Below, piece after piece: positions 22,650 to 34,622 of a stretch of DNA of 64,000 bases (the stretch's first letter is position 1; the number at the start of each line of letters is the position of its first letter). Source of the stretch: Pseudovirgaria hyperparasitica (lineage: Eukaryota > Ascomycota > Dothideomycetes > Acrospermales > Acrospermaceae); contig NW_022985556.1 in assembly GCF_010093815.1 (NCBI RefSeq), forward strand, positions 1,161,183 to 1,225,182, in the 5' to 3' direction. The notes beneath the pieces were generated by a model that saw nothing but the letters and a program-made list of their open reading frames with translations, was not told the origin of the DNA and searched no databases. Position numbers and translations under genes: made by a program.

Positions 22650-25107
22650 GGCGATAGAATTCGGATTTGTATAGAGGAAGTGTGGATGTGGATGCTGTGG
22701 TAGGTAATGTATGATAGTGGTAGATTGGTAGACAGTGCTTAGACGGATGAGCTTCTTAGGGCCCTTTCACGCTACATATAGTCGAAGTGAAAGCCTTCGG
22801 TGTCCAAGCAACTGAGTCTCGCGTCGCGAAGAGAGCGAGGCAAGTATGACAATTTCCGCAAAACATCCCCATTTTTCGGCCAGCATCATATGCACCTGCG
22901 GGGAGTTCGGACTTGAGTGGGGTCCCGAAGGTGTCTCAAATGTTCTGCAACTCCCACACGGCTTGGACTCAACAGCAGCTAGACCACCACTTTCACATTG
23001 TGGCGTGTACGCTGATAAGATAATGCGCTTCCACGCGATGTGAAGATGTCGAGAGCTAGAACTTGACTCGGGAAGTGAAGGTTTGACCTTGAAGATTGAT
23101 GACCAGAGTTGCAATTCTGCATTGGGCCTAGCGCCGGACATCTGATCTTGGCGGAGGACATTCCCCCTGACTGACATTCACTAGCATCTTCGAGAAGTAA
23201 ACAAACATGGATACTTCCGAATCAACGATGTCCCGATCCAATCGAACAGAGCACATCTGAAAAGTCATAGATATGGCTCTGACTACAGGTCCGCATACGA
23301 TCACAAATCACCACGGCGCTTTAAAGCTTAGGCACGCCTAGGTGGTGGACTTAGGGGGTAGAGAAAGAACGCTATGCGTAAGGCTTGGCTACTGAGAAGG
23401 TATTTGTTATCTAGTCATTCTAGTGTCTTGATAAAGTGATGGGTTTCCGATGACCTTGGCAAGACATCCAAACAGTTCGGAGCGGCCCAAGCTCTTCGGA
23501 TGGACCTTCGAACGGCTAAAGGGACTTCGGCTCACCATTCGGAAGCACTAATACCAGAAATATTCCGCTAGATGCTCACACATCTATGGCTGCTGTGCTT
23601 TGATCTGTTCTCGGACGCGTGTGAAGGCTTGAAGTTAGTTACCTTGTAGGCAAGCAGAGACAGACACAGTAAAGATCAAAATTCCATATCGTACTAAAGA
23701 TATCATAACCACGAGTCCAACCGTCATAAATTCCAACATGTTCCCATGTGAGCATTTGTCTCTACGATATTTAGTTCTATCACGTCGATGACGTTATAGC
23801 CGAGAGGTTCAAGCATTTGTGTATGTATGACTCGTTGGCCCACAGTTTATCTGCATAAGCATTGGGATTCCCGAACTTCGATAATAGCTTCAATCATTAC
23901 CTGTGGGAATCCTTTGGTCCGGGCCGAAGGCGGTTCCCGACATTCATATGAGACTACTTTTCTTTAGCCGCAGGCGAGACCGTGATTACTCAATGGAGGG
24001 AAACACAAGTTCTGTAAGTATCTACAGAAGAAAGCGAAGGAAATATAGTTTCATAGACAAAGAGGCCTTCTGGCTTTCGCGATAGGTCTGCGTCCTTTGA
24101 TTGGGCAGTGTAGAGTATTCATGGACGCTTAAGCGGTATTGAACTAGTAGTAAGAATTGCCTCATACTAACTATGGACTATTACACGGCATTTTCCGAGG
24201 AACGGCACCATGTTTGGGGTCCCGTGATAAGTCCGGACCGACGCTGAGTATACATCTATGCCTCTTCAGCTTCATCATCTCTGTCACCCTCGTCTACTTT
24301 GGGTCTCACTCAGGCTGTCGCATCGTCAAAGTCATTCTTCAGCCTACAATGCCCAACAGGGCCGATTTCTACACGACAACCCGGTCACTATACTCCTTGT
24401 AGGAAACCACACTCGTCACAATGTCAAGTACGTATCTGCTGTGACGATCTCTCTGTCACACTGCGCACATCGACAGCTGTACCAGGAGACCCACTATTAC
24501 TTCATCATCCTTTAGGAAATCGATTGCTGTCATGGTGTAAGCTCGCTGGAAGCCTGTGGATCACATATCACCTCCAGGTTCCTCATATGATGAGAAAAGA
24601 ATACAAAGGTCTGCATGCAACCCAATAATCGATTTTTTGGCGTATTGAAACGACCAGCCCTATTTTGAGCACATTCGACGATAAGTAAATTCCAAAAACC
24701 GGACATGACGATATGCATATCTTGCTCAGGTTCTCCTATCAGGGAGTCCAGGACATCAAAATGACGAGCCGCTATTCATGATACGGCTGATCTTACACGA
24801 GCTTCAGTCATCGGTGCAGAAGATCTCATCTTTATTAGTCCGTCAATATGGAACGGATCGGCAAAGGAAAAGAAAGAACGAAAAAGCAAAGAGTTTGCTC
24901 TTCATAATTCCATGAGCCAAGCAGGATGGGAGCAGCCTCTCACTATCCAACGAAACTGCTGAAATCAAAACACGTATACGACCATATCCACAAGACACAA
25001 AAGCCGGTCGCATTTGTAACGATGGCTAAACAACAATATACCTCCTAGATTTCGTAAGGTCGTTCCGAACATGACGTTGGTGCTAATTATATCATAGTAC
25101 GATATCG
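22650..25107. other. 2.5 kb spacer brn1 to cmr1
   Basis: Contains the brn1 promoter and the cmr1 3' end. No gene is supported: frames of 60-136 codons have no domain, signal peptide or consistent splicing. A regular TTCGG array sits at 23,476-23,542. CpA and TpG are both common, so it is not RIP-altered overall. Confidence 0.6.
23476..23542. promoter_or_regulatory. Regularly spaced TTCGG cluster upstream of brn1
   Basis: TTCGG or TTCGA cores start at 23476, 23495, 23507, 23526 and 23538, giving steps of 19, 12, 19 and 12 nt. The cluster lies about 0.83-0.89 kb upstream of the brn1 start codon. The even 31-nt period suggests either an old tandem duplication or an array of protein-binding sites; its function is a guess. 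Confidence 0.35.
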
Positions 25108-28100
25108 TCAATCCCTCGTCAATCGCTCCAGCTTAATCCTAATTCCATCCGAGAATAACGTGGGAATTCCTTGGTCAAGAACATCAATACAGTGACTGAG
25201 CACGACGAAGGCATTATTCATGGCTACTGGGGAGCCATCTGTACTCGTCAACACTGGTGTGCCCTCCTTCTTGGTCGTATACTGGATTATTAAAGGGTGA
25301 TCAGCCGGCAGAGCGTCCACAGCAATATCGATGGACGGCTTGTTGGTAGAGAGGCGATTATTTGAGCGCAACCGTTCGGGCTGGCGAGACAAACTGCCGT
25401 TACTGGCGCCTAGATTGCCTTGCAGATCATTATTATCATTAAAGCTGGGACTGCTAGTCGAATCGTTGTGTCGCAAAGCATCGGTCCACAGAATCAACGC
25501 TACTCGATATATGGCCCCAGACCACCAGGGGGGGCGTATGCTCCGCGCCATATTCCGCACCAGGCGAAGGACTTGACCAGCATGGAATATAGCCTCTTCG
25601 ACATTCGTTATACAGCGCTTGTGTAGCCACAAGACCTGCTGATAAGTCCCGTCGAAGCCTTCGCGGCGTGCAAGCTTTTCGATTTCAGCAAAGTTGGTAA
25701 CCGCATTCAAGGATATGAGATGGAACATGATAAGATTGACTTGCATGATGGTGCATAGCCGGTTTCGATCCAGGTAAGACTTAGCGAGTTTGTACCACCT
25801 CTGGAGTAACGTCTGCACCTCTTTGAACTGGTCAAGCGTCGAGGTGGTAGCAGGGACATCTAGATGAAGCGGATCGGAACAACACATCGACAGCTGTGTG
25901 TAGCTACATACCGACGACTGGAGCGGATGTAAGAGGAGGCGAAGTTGTAGCGGCGTCAAAGCGAGACTCTGCGCAACAAGATCGTTGTCCAAGAATCGAC
26001 CTAAAAGCGTGCGAAGAGAGGAGGGTCTCGTGTGTGTATGGGCTCCTTTGGAACGCTCTAGCATGATAGTGGACCATTCCTGTGCTGATTTGGCGTGCCA
26101 AAGCTGGTCAGAATCGGGCATGGGAATTTCGAAATCGCTGACATTGAGTAGCGGAGCTGAATTATGAAAGAGAGCCAAGTCTTGGTCGACCATAACCCAC
26201 GAATAGATCAGACTATACGAAAGAATGGTCAGTGACGTTATCATCAATCGAGAAACCGTGTGCGTAAGTGATGAAGTACACCAAGCGGCACGCAACCAGT
26301 CCATATTGGAAAGGAAATGGATATCACTTACCGACTCCGACCCTCCTGCTTGACCCAATCCTTCCATGATTCCTCCAGCACCGTGCTCTGTAGGTTATGT
26401 GACAGCGCCTGGCTTTGTGTTGGGGCTTCACTGAGCATACCCGAGTGGCCCAGCATTGCAAGGTACATTCCTCGCCGGCTCATGGCAACGTCAGTCTGCC
26501 ACTTATCGCCGCTCCAAGCTGCTTGGATGATGAAAATTAATGCCGCGCGGAGAATAGTTAAATCGTTCGCAAGTGAGTTCGGTCTCATAGTGGCGTCAAA
26601 CAAAGAGATTCGGCAAATTTCAGCCATACTTCCGGTAAACGAACGGGACTCTGTTGATGGTGCGACCATAGCACCTTGTGCGAGCATCATGAGAACAAGA
26701 AGAATTCCTTCAATGTCATCGTAGCTGGAGATAAGGTCGTTGGCGTCCACCACTCCACACGGAGAAAGGGGAAAGAATGTTTCGATGCTGTTCGCATACG
26801 ACCGTAAGAAGCATTCGAGAACCCTTGCAGGTGGAAGAAGTATGAAGTTCGATGGCAAATGGTATGGCATTGATGACATCTCCGCGATAGGACCGCTGAA
26901 ACCATTTCTATGTGTTTCAAATGCTTTGTGAAGGAAGGCCTGGGTAATGGCAAGAAGCTTATCTCTGGTGCTTTCGTGCAATGGAACGATTACAATTCGA
27001 TCGTCACTTGCAGCGCCTTCCTCATCCCATGCTGGTTGCCAGTTGCTCCATACTTCGTGATTTTGGAGACTCGCTGAAAGGCGATTTAAACTTGCCTGTA
27101 GCGTTTTGGGTACCGCATGTGATGGCAAAGGCGGTGTGTAACGACACATTGTCCATTCAAGGTCTTGAGCTGGGCCGACTGGTGTAAAGCCCGAAACACC
27201 AGAGTCATATGAGTCGCAGACAGATGGCTGTCGTGGGGAAGGAATTGGACGTGAGGCGAAGAAGACCGAATGTGCAGTATTCGTACTACAAGACATATCG
27301 ATATCTGACGCAAACGAATGTTCCATACGCGGCGTATGAAGCGGTGTAGGTATGGCATGAGAGAAGTGGGGATTGACATCGAGCATTTCATCAGTGGTTT
27401 CCGTATTCAGGAAGTTTATGCCAAAGTCCATATCTCCTGGATTCATCAGTTCTGATGTGTAGGCTCCATTCATCTGCAGTTGTGACCAGTCCATGAAAAA
27501 AGCCGAACTATTTGAACGATCAGGATTGCTACCCGATGATCCTGCTTGTAAGAGACTACCATCATAGCGATTTTCGTTGCCGAAGTCGTTAGGTTCCGGT
27601 GCAGGAGACAGCAGCTCGGATACCATGATTTCGTGTGAAGATGTGGCTGGTGCATGATCCCCAAACATTGTCTGCCCACTCAAGGCCCTTTGTGAATCCC
27701 GTACCGACAACTTTTCGTGTGCTAAAGTCTTTTTGGAGGTATCTTGTTGTTCCTGATTCTCACATCGTGTTGGTGAGCTCGAGCTGGATCGGTCTTGTGG
27801 ACTTAACCCCTCCGTGGCTGCTTTGCCGCAAGTAGATATTTCCTTTTGATGCGTCTCCACTTGAACTGCTGTTTGCTTTGATGCTCTGCGATTTGGTCGC
27901 ATCTCACATACTTGATTACGGCTTTTACAGCGACTACATGGAAACTTATTGTCACACTTCGTCTTTGTCTTTGCGCAATTGGTGCATGCCTTAGGTGTTC
28001 TCCCTGCTGACTTCACGATCATTCCGTTGTTGGGTGGTAAGACTTCTTGATTGTTATGGTCTTTGCCGTGGACTGTATAATGACGTTGAAGGAGATCCCT

Positions 28101-28331
28101 GGATATGGTCAGCCAGTACCTAGCATAGATTCCGTCCGTTATGGTACCTCCGGGCGAAGGACATGTGGCAATAGCAACATTTGTATGGCTTGATCTCGCT
28201 ATCTAGTGTTTTAACGATCAGCAAGGGACACCGAAGAGTTCGATGTACTGGAGATGCATACGAGTAAGAATATGCCTCTCGAGATGCTCGTCTCTTGTGA
28301 AAGGCTTGCCACAGTAAGTACACCAACGCAT
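25108..28331 (-). CDS. cmr1: Cmr1-type melanin transcription factor (two C2H2 fingers plus Zn2Cys6)
   Basis: Pathway regulator of DHN melanin in ascomycetes. Exons are 28262-28331, 28148-28202, 26332-28098 and 25108-26212; introns are 59, 49 and 119 nt, and all phases agree, giving 998 aa. The rare domain pair defines the family: C2H2 finger 1 with Cys4, Cys7, His20, His24 (CTYCGKPFTRDEHLERH), finger 2 with Cys32, Cys35, His48, His52, then a fungal Zn2Cys6 cluster with Cys80, 83, 90, 96, 99 and 106 (CTNCAKTKTKC). A long regulatory region follows, including the fungal-TF middle homology domain (FPLSPCGVVDAND; ESWKDWVKQEGRSR spliced to LIYSWVMVDQD). It ends TLFSDGIRIKLERL. It is divergent from the PKS, as at known melanin loci. 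Confidence 0.93.
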
Positions 28332-31300
28332 TATTGTGGACACGTCGATAGTAAAGAACAGATTATTTGAAAAGGGCAGAGTTTGTGTCGTTTCGTGCGT
28401 CTTGATGGCCTGGCCCTGATGAGTTCGACCGAGTTTGAAAGTAGATAGGTAGCGAATAACATCTAATGGTGCAAACATACACATGATTTGTCAAAGCCAT
28501 TGCGGAAATGGTAATGGCGATCAATCTTCGCCGTTCTCTGCATTAGGATATTACATTAAGGAACGAACTCGGAAGGAAAGCCGTCGAAGGAGATGTCGAT
28601 CGTGTAATCTGCGAAAGGTCCGTATGCATTAGTCTATGCACTCTTGGATCGCATGACTAGTGCATTTCTGCCTGCTTGTTGGCATATTATGGGTATATAT
28701 GGAACCAAAGATTACGTTCAACGTCCTAGCACAGCAAGAAACCAGAAAATCAAGAGCTGTTGCATGGTCCTTCTCCAGGTAGTTCGCTAGGGCCCGTTCC
28801 TCCCGACGCCATCCTGGACTCCTGGGAAGAAGCTCTAAGGATATGATGGTGTCCGGTTTATGTGGGTCTACCTCTTACATTGGGTCCGAGGTACTGTCAC
28901 CCGCGTTAATATTAGTATGAGCACCTCTTCCTTAGGGATGAACGAATCCAGCATGCATCTCTGGTCCGAGAAAGCAGATTCGTGGGTCACGGTACCTCCA
29001 AGCTCTGCAACGATGTGGCTGTGTTTTGGTGGAATCCACCTTCTGTTCTAGAGGGTGTGATATCGCTTACCTGCATACATCACTAAGTGCTGACCTCGAA
29101 GGCTCATCCGGTGGCCAGACCTGTCTAAGGCAATCACAGATATGGTCGCTGGGACAAGCAAGAATAGTCTATTTGTGCCGGCTCAAGAAGGCGATAGACT
29201 CACTGTACGGGCTCATCGGTGCTGTAGGCGAGGTTCTCGTTCTTCCAACAAACAAACGTGGGATAGTGGCAGGATTCTCTCCACTCCTCTGAGCTTCATT
29301 CAGTTCTCCGTCGATATTCATCAAGAACACTAGATGGTTTGAGACCGGGACCACGATAACTTCTCTGTACAATATAGCAGGATATCAAAATCTGCCATCC
29401 AGTACCACTTTGTAGATACTTTGTGACATATTGTGGCTTATTCACATACGGTATATGCAGAAGGGTTAGCACGCACATGATGGTACGGCGGACTTGCTGT
29501 CCTTTATTCCTGATTAGGCTAGGTCTCTGATCCCTTGATCACGCATGCCTTTCCTGCTCCACATAAGCATCAGCCTTATCAAGGACGCAAACCACTTCGC
29601 CTCTCTACCACGTTTAAAGCGTGGCGCACACGAGCTCTTGACGCTACACGACCTGAAGTCGTGGTACTCGTTATCACGCCCATTTTCGCGTCGACTAGAT
29701 GTATGGATCTCCATACGGTACTGAATTTGCTTGAATCACTCGCGTCGCTGCAGCCTTTTTGTCGCATTCGTGTCAAATCTCTACCAGCACCTCCCTTGGA
29801 ATTGTCCAAGCAATATGTGGTATGTATCAGAGGTATTGATCAAGACGTCTCCAAGGCATGAATGAGGCTTGCTATAACCTCTCGAAACAGAGTACCTATA
29901 GTAGGTCAACCATGATTCCATTTGATCTTGCCTGTGTTGCTTCTTTGTTCTAGTCATTCGCATATCGAAGCGTGGTAAGACCTGTTTACATGACTGAGTA
30001 GTGTGGAACACTGTACTCTGTCATTCAGCTACGTGCACGCTCTAGGTTGTGCTCAGCATTACCTGGAATATCGTCTTCGACTTGGGAGAAGAGCGAAGCA
30101 CCGATTCTTGGCATAATTGAGTTTCTCACCGCTGTTTCCGAATGCACAGTCCTGAGGCCAAGAAAGCCATAGAACTATTCTATGTTACACCTAAATGTGA
30201 GAAGGGTTCCAGGATCTCCTGCTACCCAATTCTCGTCATATTAAAAACAACGAACTTGTTACCAGCAAGTGTCCAGGTACAACTGTTTTCGCGTTCAGGT
30301 TGTGTGAAGTTGCGATATGGTTGGTTGGTAGCATTGAAGTACTCATGACCTTGTCACGATGCACAAACACTGACTTTGTAAGCTGGTTAGGAGACTAACA
30401 TACTTTGCCAATCAGATATGGACCTCGGGTTTCGTATTGACCTACTCGTAAAGAGAAGAGTGTCCACAGAATTTACGCGTCTGCGGAGCACTTGAGACTA
30501 CCGCACTTGTTCACTTCTTACAGGTTTCCCTGCACGACCTGTTGCCTTTGCATGTCCCATTTCTAAGCTTCGGTACTGTCAGGTAGCTGTGGTGTTAGAC
30601 GCGCGTGGTTGTGTTACTCAATGACATAGTCGGTCTGCCAGATAGAGAGACAACCCGCAGCTATCATATATCATAACTCGCGCAACCTGAGTGTGAACGT
30701 AGGAGTCAACAAGGATAGTATACATAAATTGTCGTGCGCTCATGGTCTCCATACCAAAGCATGAATTTGGCCATACCATATGGCGTATGCTTATGTGCAA
30801 GATTCTAGAGGACTGCAAGATATGGCCATTGGAAGTCAATAATAGGGCGCGCTATTAACGAGACGTGCAGAAGCACTGTTTCCGGTGCCCGTTCCTGAAT
30901 ATCCAGTACCTTGTACATTTATTTTGAGCACCGTAACACAAACCTACAGGGATGCGGAGCCGAGACTATCATGCACATCTACAACAGAGCCGCATCAGAT
31001 GAATGTTACCCACATTGCCGAAGTATTGGCACGAAAACACTTTTCTCGCTCGGGTTATGAATGTCTGATATGGTCAATCGAGACTTCCATATCATTCATC
31101 ATGCACGTCACACAGAGTACTGTACCCCTCACCCAATCCCTCGGAAACCTCATACTATGTCTGGGCTCAACGTCTTTATCTGCATGTATTGCATCACCAC
31201 TTATAGACCACACCCATGTTCCGTATTTGTTTCAGGTCTGACCATGGACAGTGGGGTCGAGATGACTTAATTCTGTTATGGTGCATGGATGGTCAGGCTT

Positions 31301-34300
31301 CACTATTCTAATTTCCACCTCGATGTAATTTTGTTGCCATATGCCACCATAAGCGATGCACGCAACATTTAATGGTATGTACGTCACTGTACGTCCTTAG
31401 GCACGTCAAACTCTCCTATCCTGGTCGCGTACTCTTCGATATTTTGGAAGCAACAATGCGACCGACTGTCGATGTCGAACCTCGCTATCATATCTTGCTC
31501 GATGTATGGCTCCGGCGTATGTCTCAGTCGCTTGTTCACAACGTCCATCTGGAAGCGCTCGCGTGTTTGAGAGATATTGCAGCTTACGTTCCTTTTGCAG
31601 CTCGATATACTACTACAGACCATGTATACATGCCAAGACGATCCCATACTCGTGAATCTGAACTAGACACATAGGGTTCAGTAGAAAACTGTCAAAACGC
31701 AGCACTCAGGGTACCATGGAACACTAGTGCTGAGTAGGTATTCAAGTCGACTCGTCGAACTCGAGGACGTCTAGCAACTTTGGTAGTCAATGGAAGTCCG
31801 CTCGCCTCAATTTGCAGGAATGGCTGACAAGTATTGCTTCTCAGGTGGTCTCAAGGTACCTGTTATCCGATTTGATATAAAGACCGGATATTTCTTAGAC
31901 TTCGATACGTCAGACACGAAAACGTGAGAGCGCCAGGCCACGAACATTCCCCATACTGGTCGACAAGACTTCCCTATCGTGCTTGCCTCAGAATGTCATT
32001 TGTGCGTTGACGAGGACAAGCCACGTTCAAGTTAAACGGATCTGGCTCTTAGTTATCCATGTATCTCGTCATGACATCATCCATTGTTACGTTTCCACAG
32101 TACCATGCGGTAAATTCATGCTAGAAGCAATATTGGCATCAGGAAGTACCAAATGGCTGCCAAAACGCTCCGAACTTCATACACATTGCAGATAATCTTA
32201 ATATGGTGTCCATGCGCTAGAGGCGTTGGCTTAGTGTACGTCATGATCTTGAATACACTTTGATGCACAGCGAGCGGTGAAATGTGTCAAAGCGACATTG
32301 CCCCCGTGAGTAAGGCCTATTTGTAACCTGCAACAAGTAGCTATACAGCGGTAGACCATAGCCGAGGGGATTATCATGGCCCTCAAGTGTTTGTTGTACG
32401 AATCTATACTTGCGATGAGAAGGCACGAGGTTCCTTGGCTTTCGGGTAATCATGTATCCGCTGTGTCTTTCCAAAGTAGCCAGTACCGCAACACGTTGTA
32501 TCTTCCGAGTGTCAAGGGATATTTATAGAGTGTAGTAGCTAATGATGATCGACAAGCCCTATAGCCTCCCTACAATCAGATTGACGAGTCGCCGATTTGG
32601 CTACAAAGAAGAGCCATACGTCGGAGGATAAGGCATGTTCGATGAATTGCATTTGACAAAGGCAATGGTCTGATGCATATCTCGCCCAAGAGAGGAAAGA
32701 TCAATGCTGCCTGAGATTGAGCCCACTCGCCAGGGTTGCTACTTTTGCCTTGGTTGTTGGTTCTTCGTTAGGGTAACTTGGTTAGTAAGCACGACTTCAA
32801 TCCAGATGCGGGATGGATTCATGAAGTTCCAACCTCCACCGACTGAACGCTTGCCCTTCACAACCTAGCTTTCACCTGCATACATGGGATCATTCTTCAC
32901 CCCTTCGGACATATTCCCCACATGACAGGCTTTGTTACTTGTACCGGTAGTCGTTGCGATGAGTCGAGACCTACAGCCATGGAAAGCCACAGACGAAAGG
33001 CTGTGCCCATTCCCTGCTCACGCGCAAGTGCTTACGCTGTAGGACTATCTCGGATACGGCTCCGGATAAGCAAGACCTACGGCACGCTTGTAGGCATTGC
33101 TTACAGCGAAGTAAGACCACTGGAACGCGATGACATTGCCGTTTACGGCTACCAGATTATGATGCTATGGTGGTCATTCCTACTGGCGCAGCACTGTTGC
33201 TTTACGAGACACCCGGAAGCTTGTGACGATCACCAATACTAAAATCAGATCCACTGTGAAGCACTGTCAGTTTCAATATGGAAGTTCGCGGCCATGCTAT
33301 GCATGCTTCCTGCACCCGCAGAAAGTTTCCGCCTGCTCGGGACCCGCATGATTTTTGTGGTCATGAGCCCTGGGCTATTCAAGAGCAGTGAAACAAGAAA
33401 CGTGCTATAGACTAAGCCTCGACAGTGGTCCACAGGGTTATGGATAAACATCTCCAACCACCCTACAGAGAAACGCCATTAAGCTACGCCAGCATTCATT
33501 GCACCGTCATTCCATAGAAATTGATTGCCACGCTATGAGGATTTCACGAGCCATAGTTAAAGCAGCATTACAAATTTCCGCCTTATGGACTTCTGAAACC
33601 GGTAGACATCAGTCCCCAGCGTTATTTATGTGTGGCAATCCAGAACGGGAAACAAACACTCCGAGCTGTCGTAATTGATGCGAACGTAAGGTCGTATACG
33701 AACCTTGTCGATTTCAAAGCAGTGTGGTCCAACGGTCCAAATTGAGCGGGAATACTCGAAGTTGAACCCGAAAGTATTCACATATGTCAAGAGAATGACT
33801 TGATTCTCTGGAATAATCCTTGTTGATACACTGATAAGCGCGATTTGCGTTGTCACGCAATACCTGATAACATAACCAGTAGTATTAATCTTCGTTTGTA
33901 GTGTTCGGACATTGATCAAACCACCCGCCGGCCTTGAGGGGACCCGGCCCCCTATTCCGGCCTTTCGAGACCACGCCTCGTTCTTGCGCTTCAATATACC
34001 AGATTTGCTCCCGTCTTGATGGATTGGTTGAGAAATGCCCGGCTATAGTACGATATGTGCCCTGGGCGCATTCACAGCATTATCCCGCCTGATCAATTCC
34101 GAAATGGGTACCGGATTCACCTTTGCCGCAGCCCCACTACATCTAGTGTTCTCTCGGGTCGTATCATGCCTCGATCTACCTTTATCTTCTGTGGCTTGTC
34201 GCTGAAATCGCCAGCCACACTAAGTTATTAATATAGATGTGTCTGCGTGGCCACTCGATCCTTACACAAGTTCACTCCTACACGAATTTCCGAACCACTA

Positions 34301-34622
34301 GCGGTTCACACAAGAAGCCGAAATTCCCCAAGGCTTCCCTTCCCTTATATCTTTCAGGAGTGGACGTGCAAGATTTCTGTTTTATCTTTACCAGTGGTGG
34401 TTTCTTAGCCTCTCACATATAATATCCATCATCTTCCCTACCACTGTTCCCTGGCCCATCAGAGAGAGCCCTATACATACTCTTTGACCAGACACTCTCC
34501 CTACATCTAATTAATTAGTCAACAAGGGCGTACCCGGTCAACTGGCAGTCCGATCTGCCTTTTGGTACGTGGTCAACATACCCTGAGGACTTCCCGAGTC
34601 GAGACCGCTGCGGCCCATCATC
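28332..34622. promoter_or_regulatory. 6.3 kb gene-free divergent spacer cmr1 / PKS
   Basis: The interval lies between the start codons of the regulator and the PKS. I see no coding region: frames on both strands are short, scattered and without domains or splice-consistent extensions. Base composition is ordinary and CpA is common, so it is not a RIP-degraded transposon overall. It must hold both promoters and possibly long 5' UTRs or noncoding transcripts. A CATATAATAT at 34,416-34,425 is a possible PKS TATA element about 200 nt before the ATG. Confidence 0.6.
34416..34425 (+). promoter_or_regulatory. Possible TATA element of the melanin PKS
   Basis: The AT-rich CATATAATAT is followed by a pyrimidine-rich stretch (CATCATCTTCCCTACC) that could contain the transcription start. 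Weak evidence, from position only. Confidence 0.3.

Noticed and set aside
24157-24628. Possible small gene in the brn1-cmr1 spacer (overlapping frames of 81-109 codons)
   Set aside because: Frames have no signal peptide, domain or convincing splice structure, and they compete with each other in three phases.
29535-29861. 108-codon frame in the cmr1-PKS spacer
   Set aside because: Same reasons; the amino-acid composition looks random.
32922-33242. 106-codon frame in the cmr1-PKS spacer
   Set aside because: Isolated, without start context, domain or splice partners; expected by chance in 6 kb.
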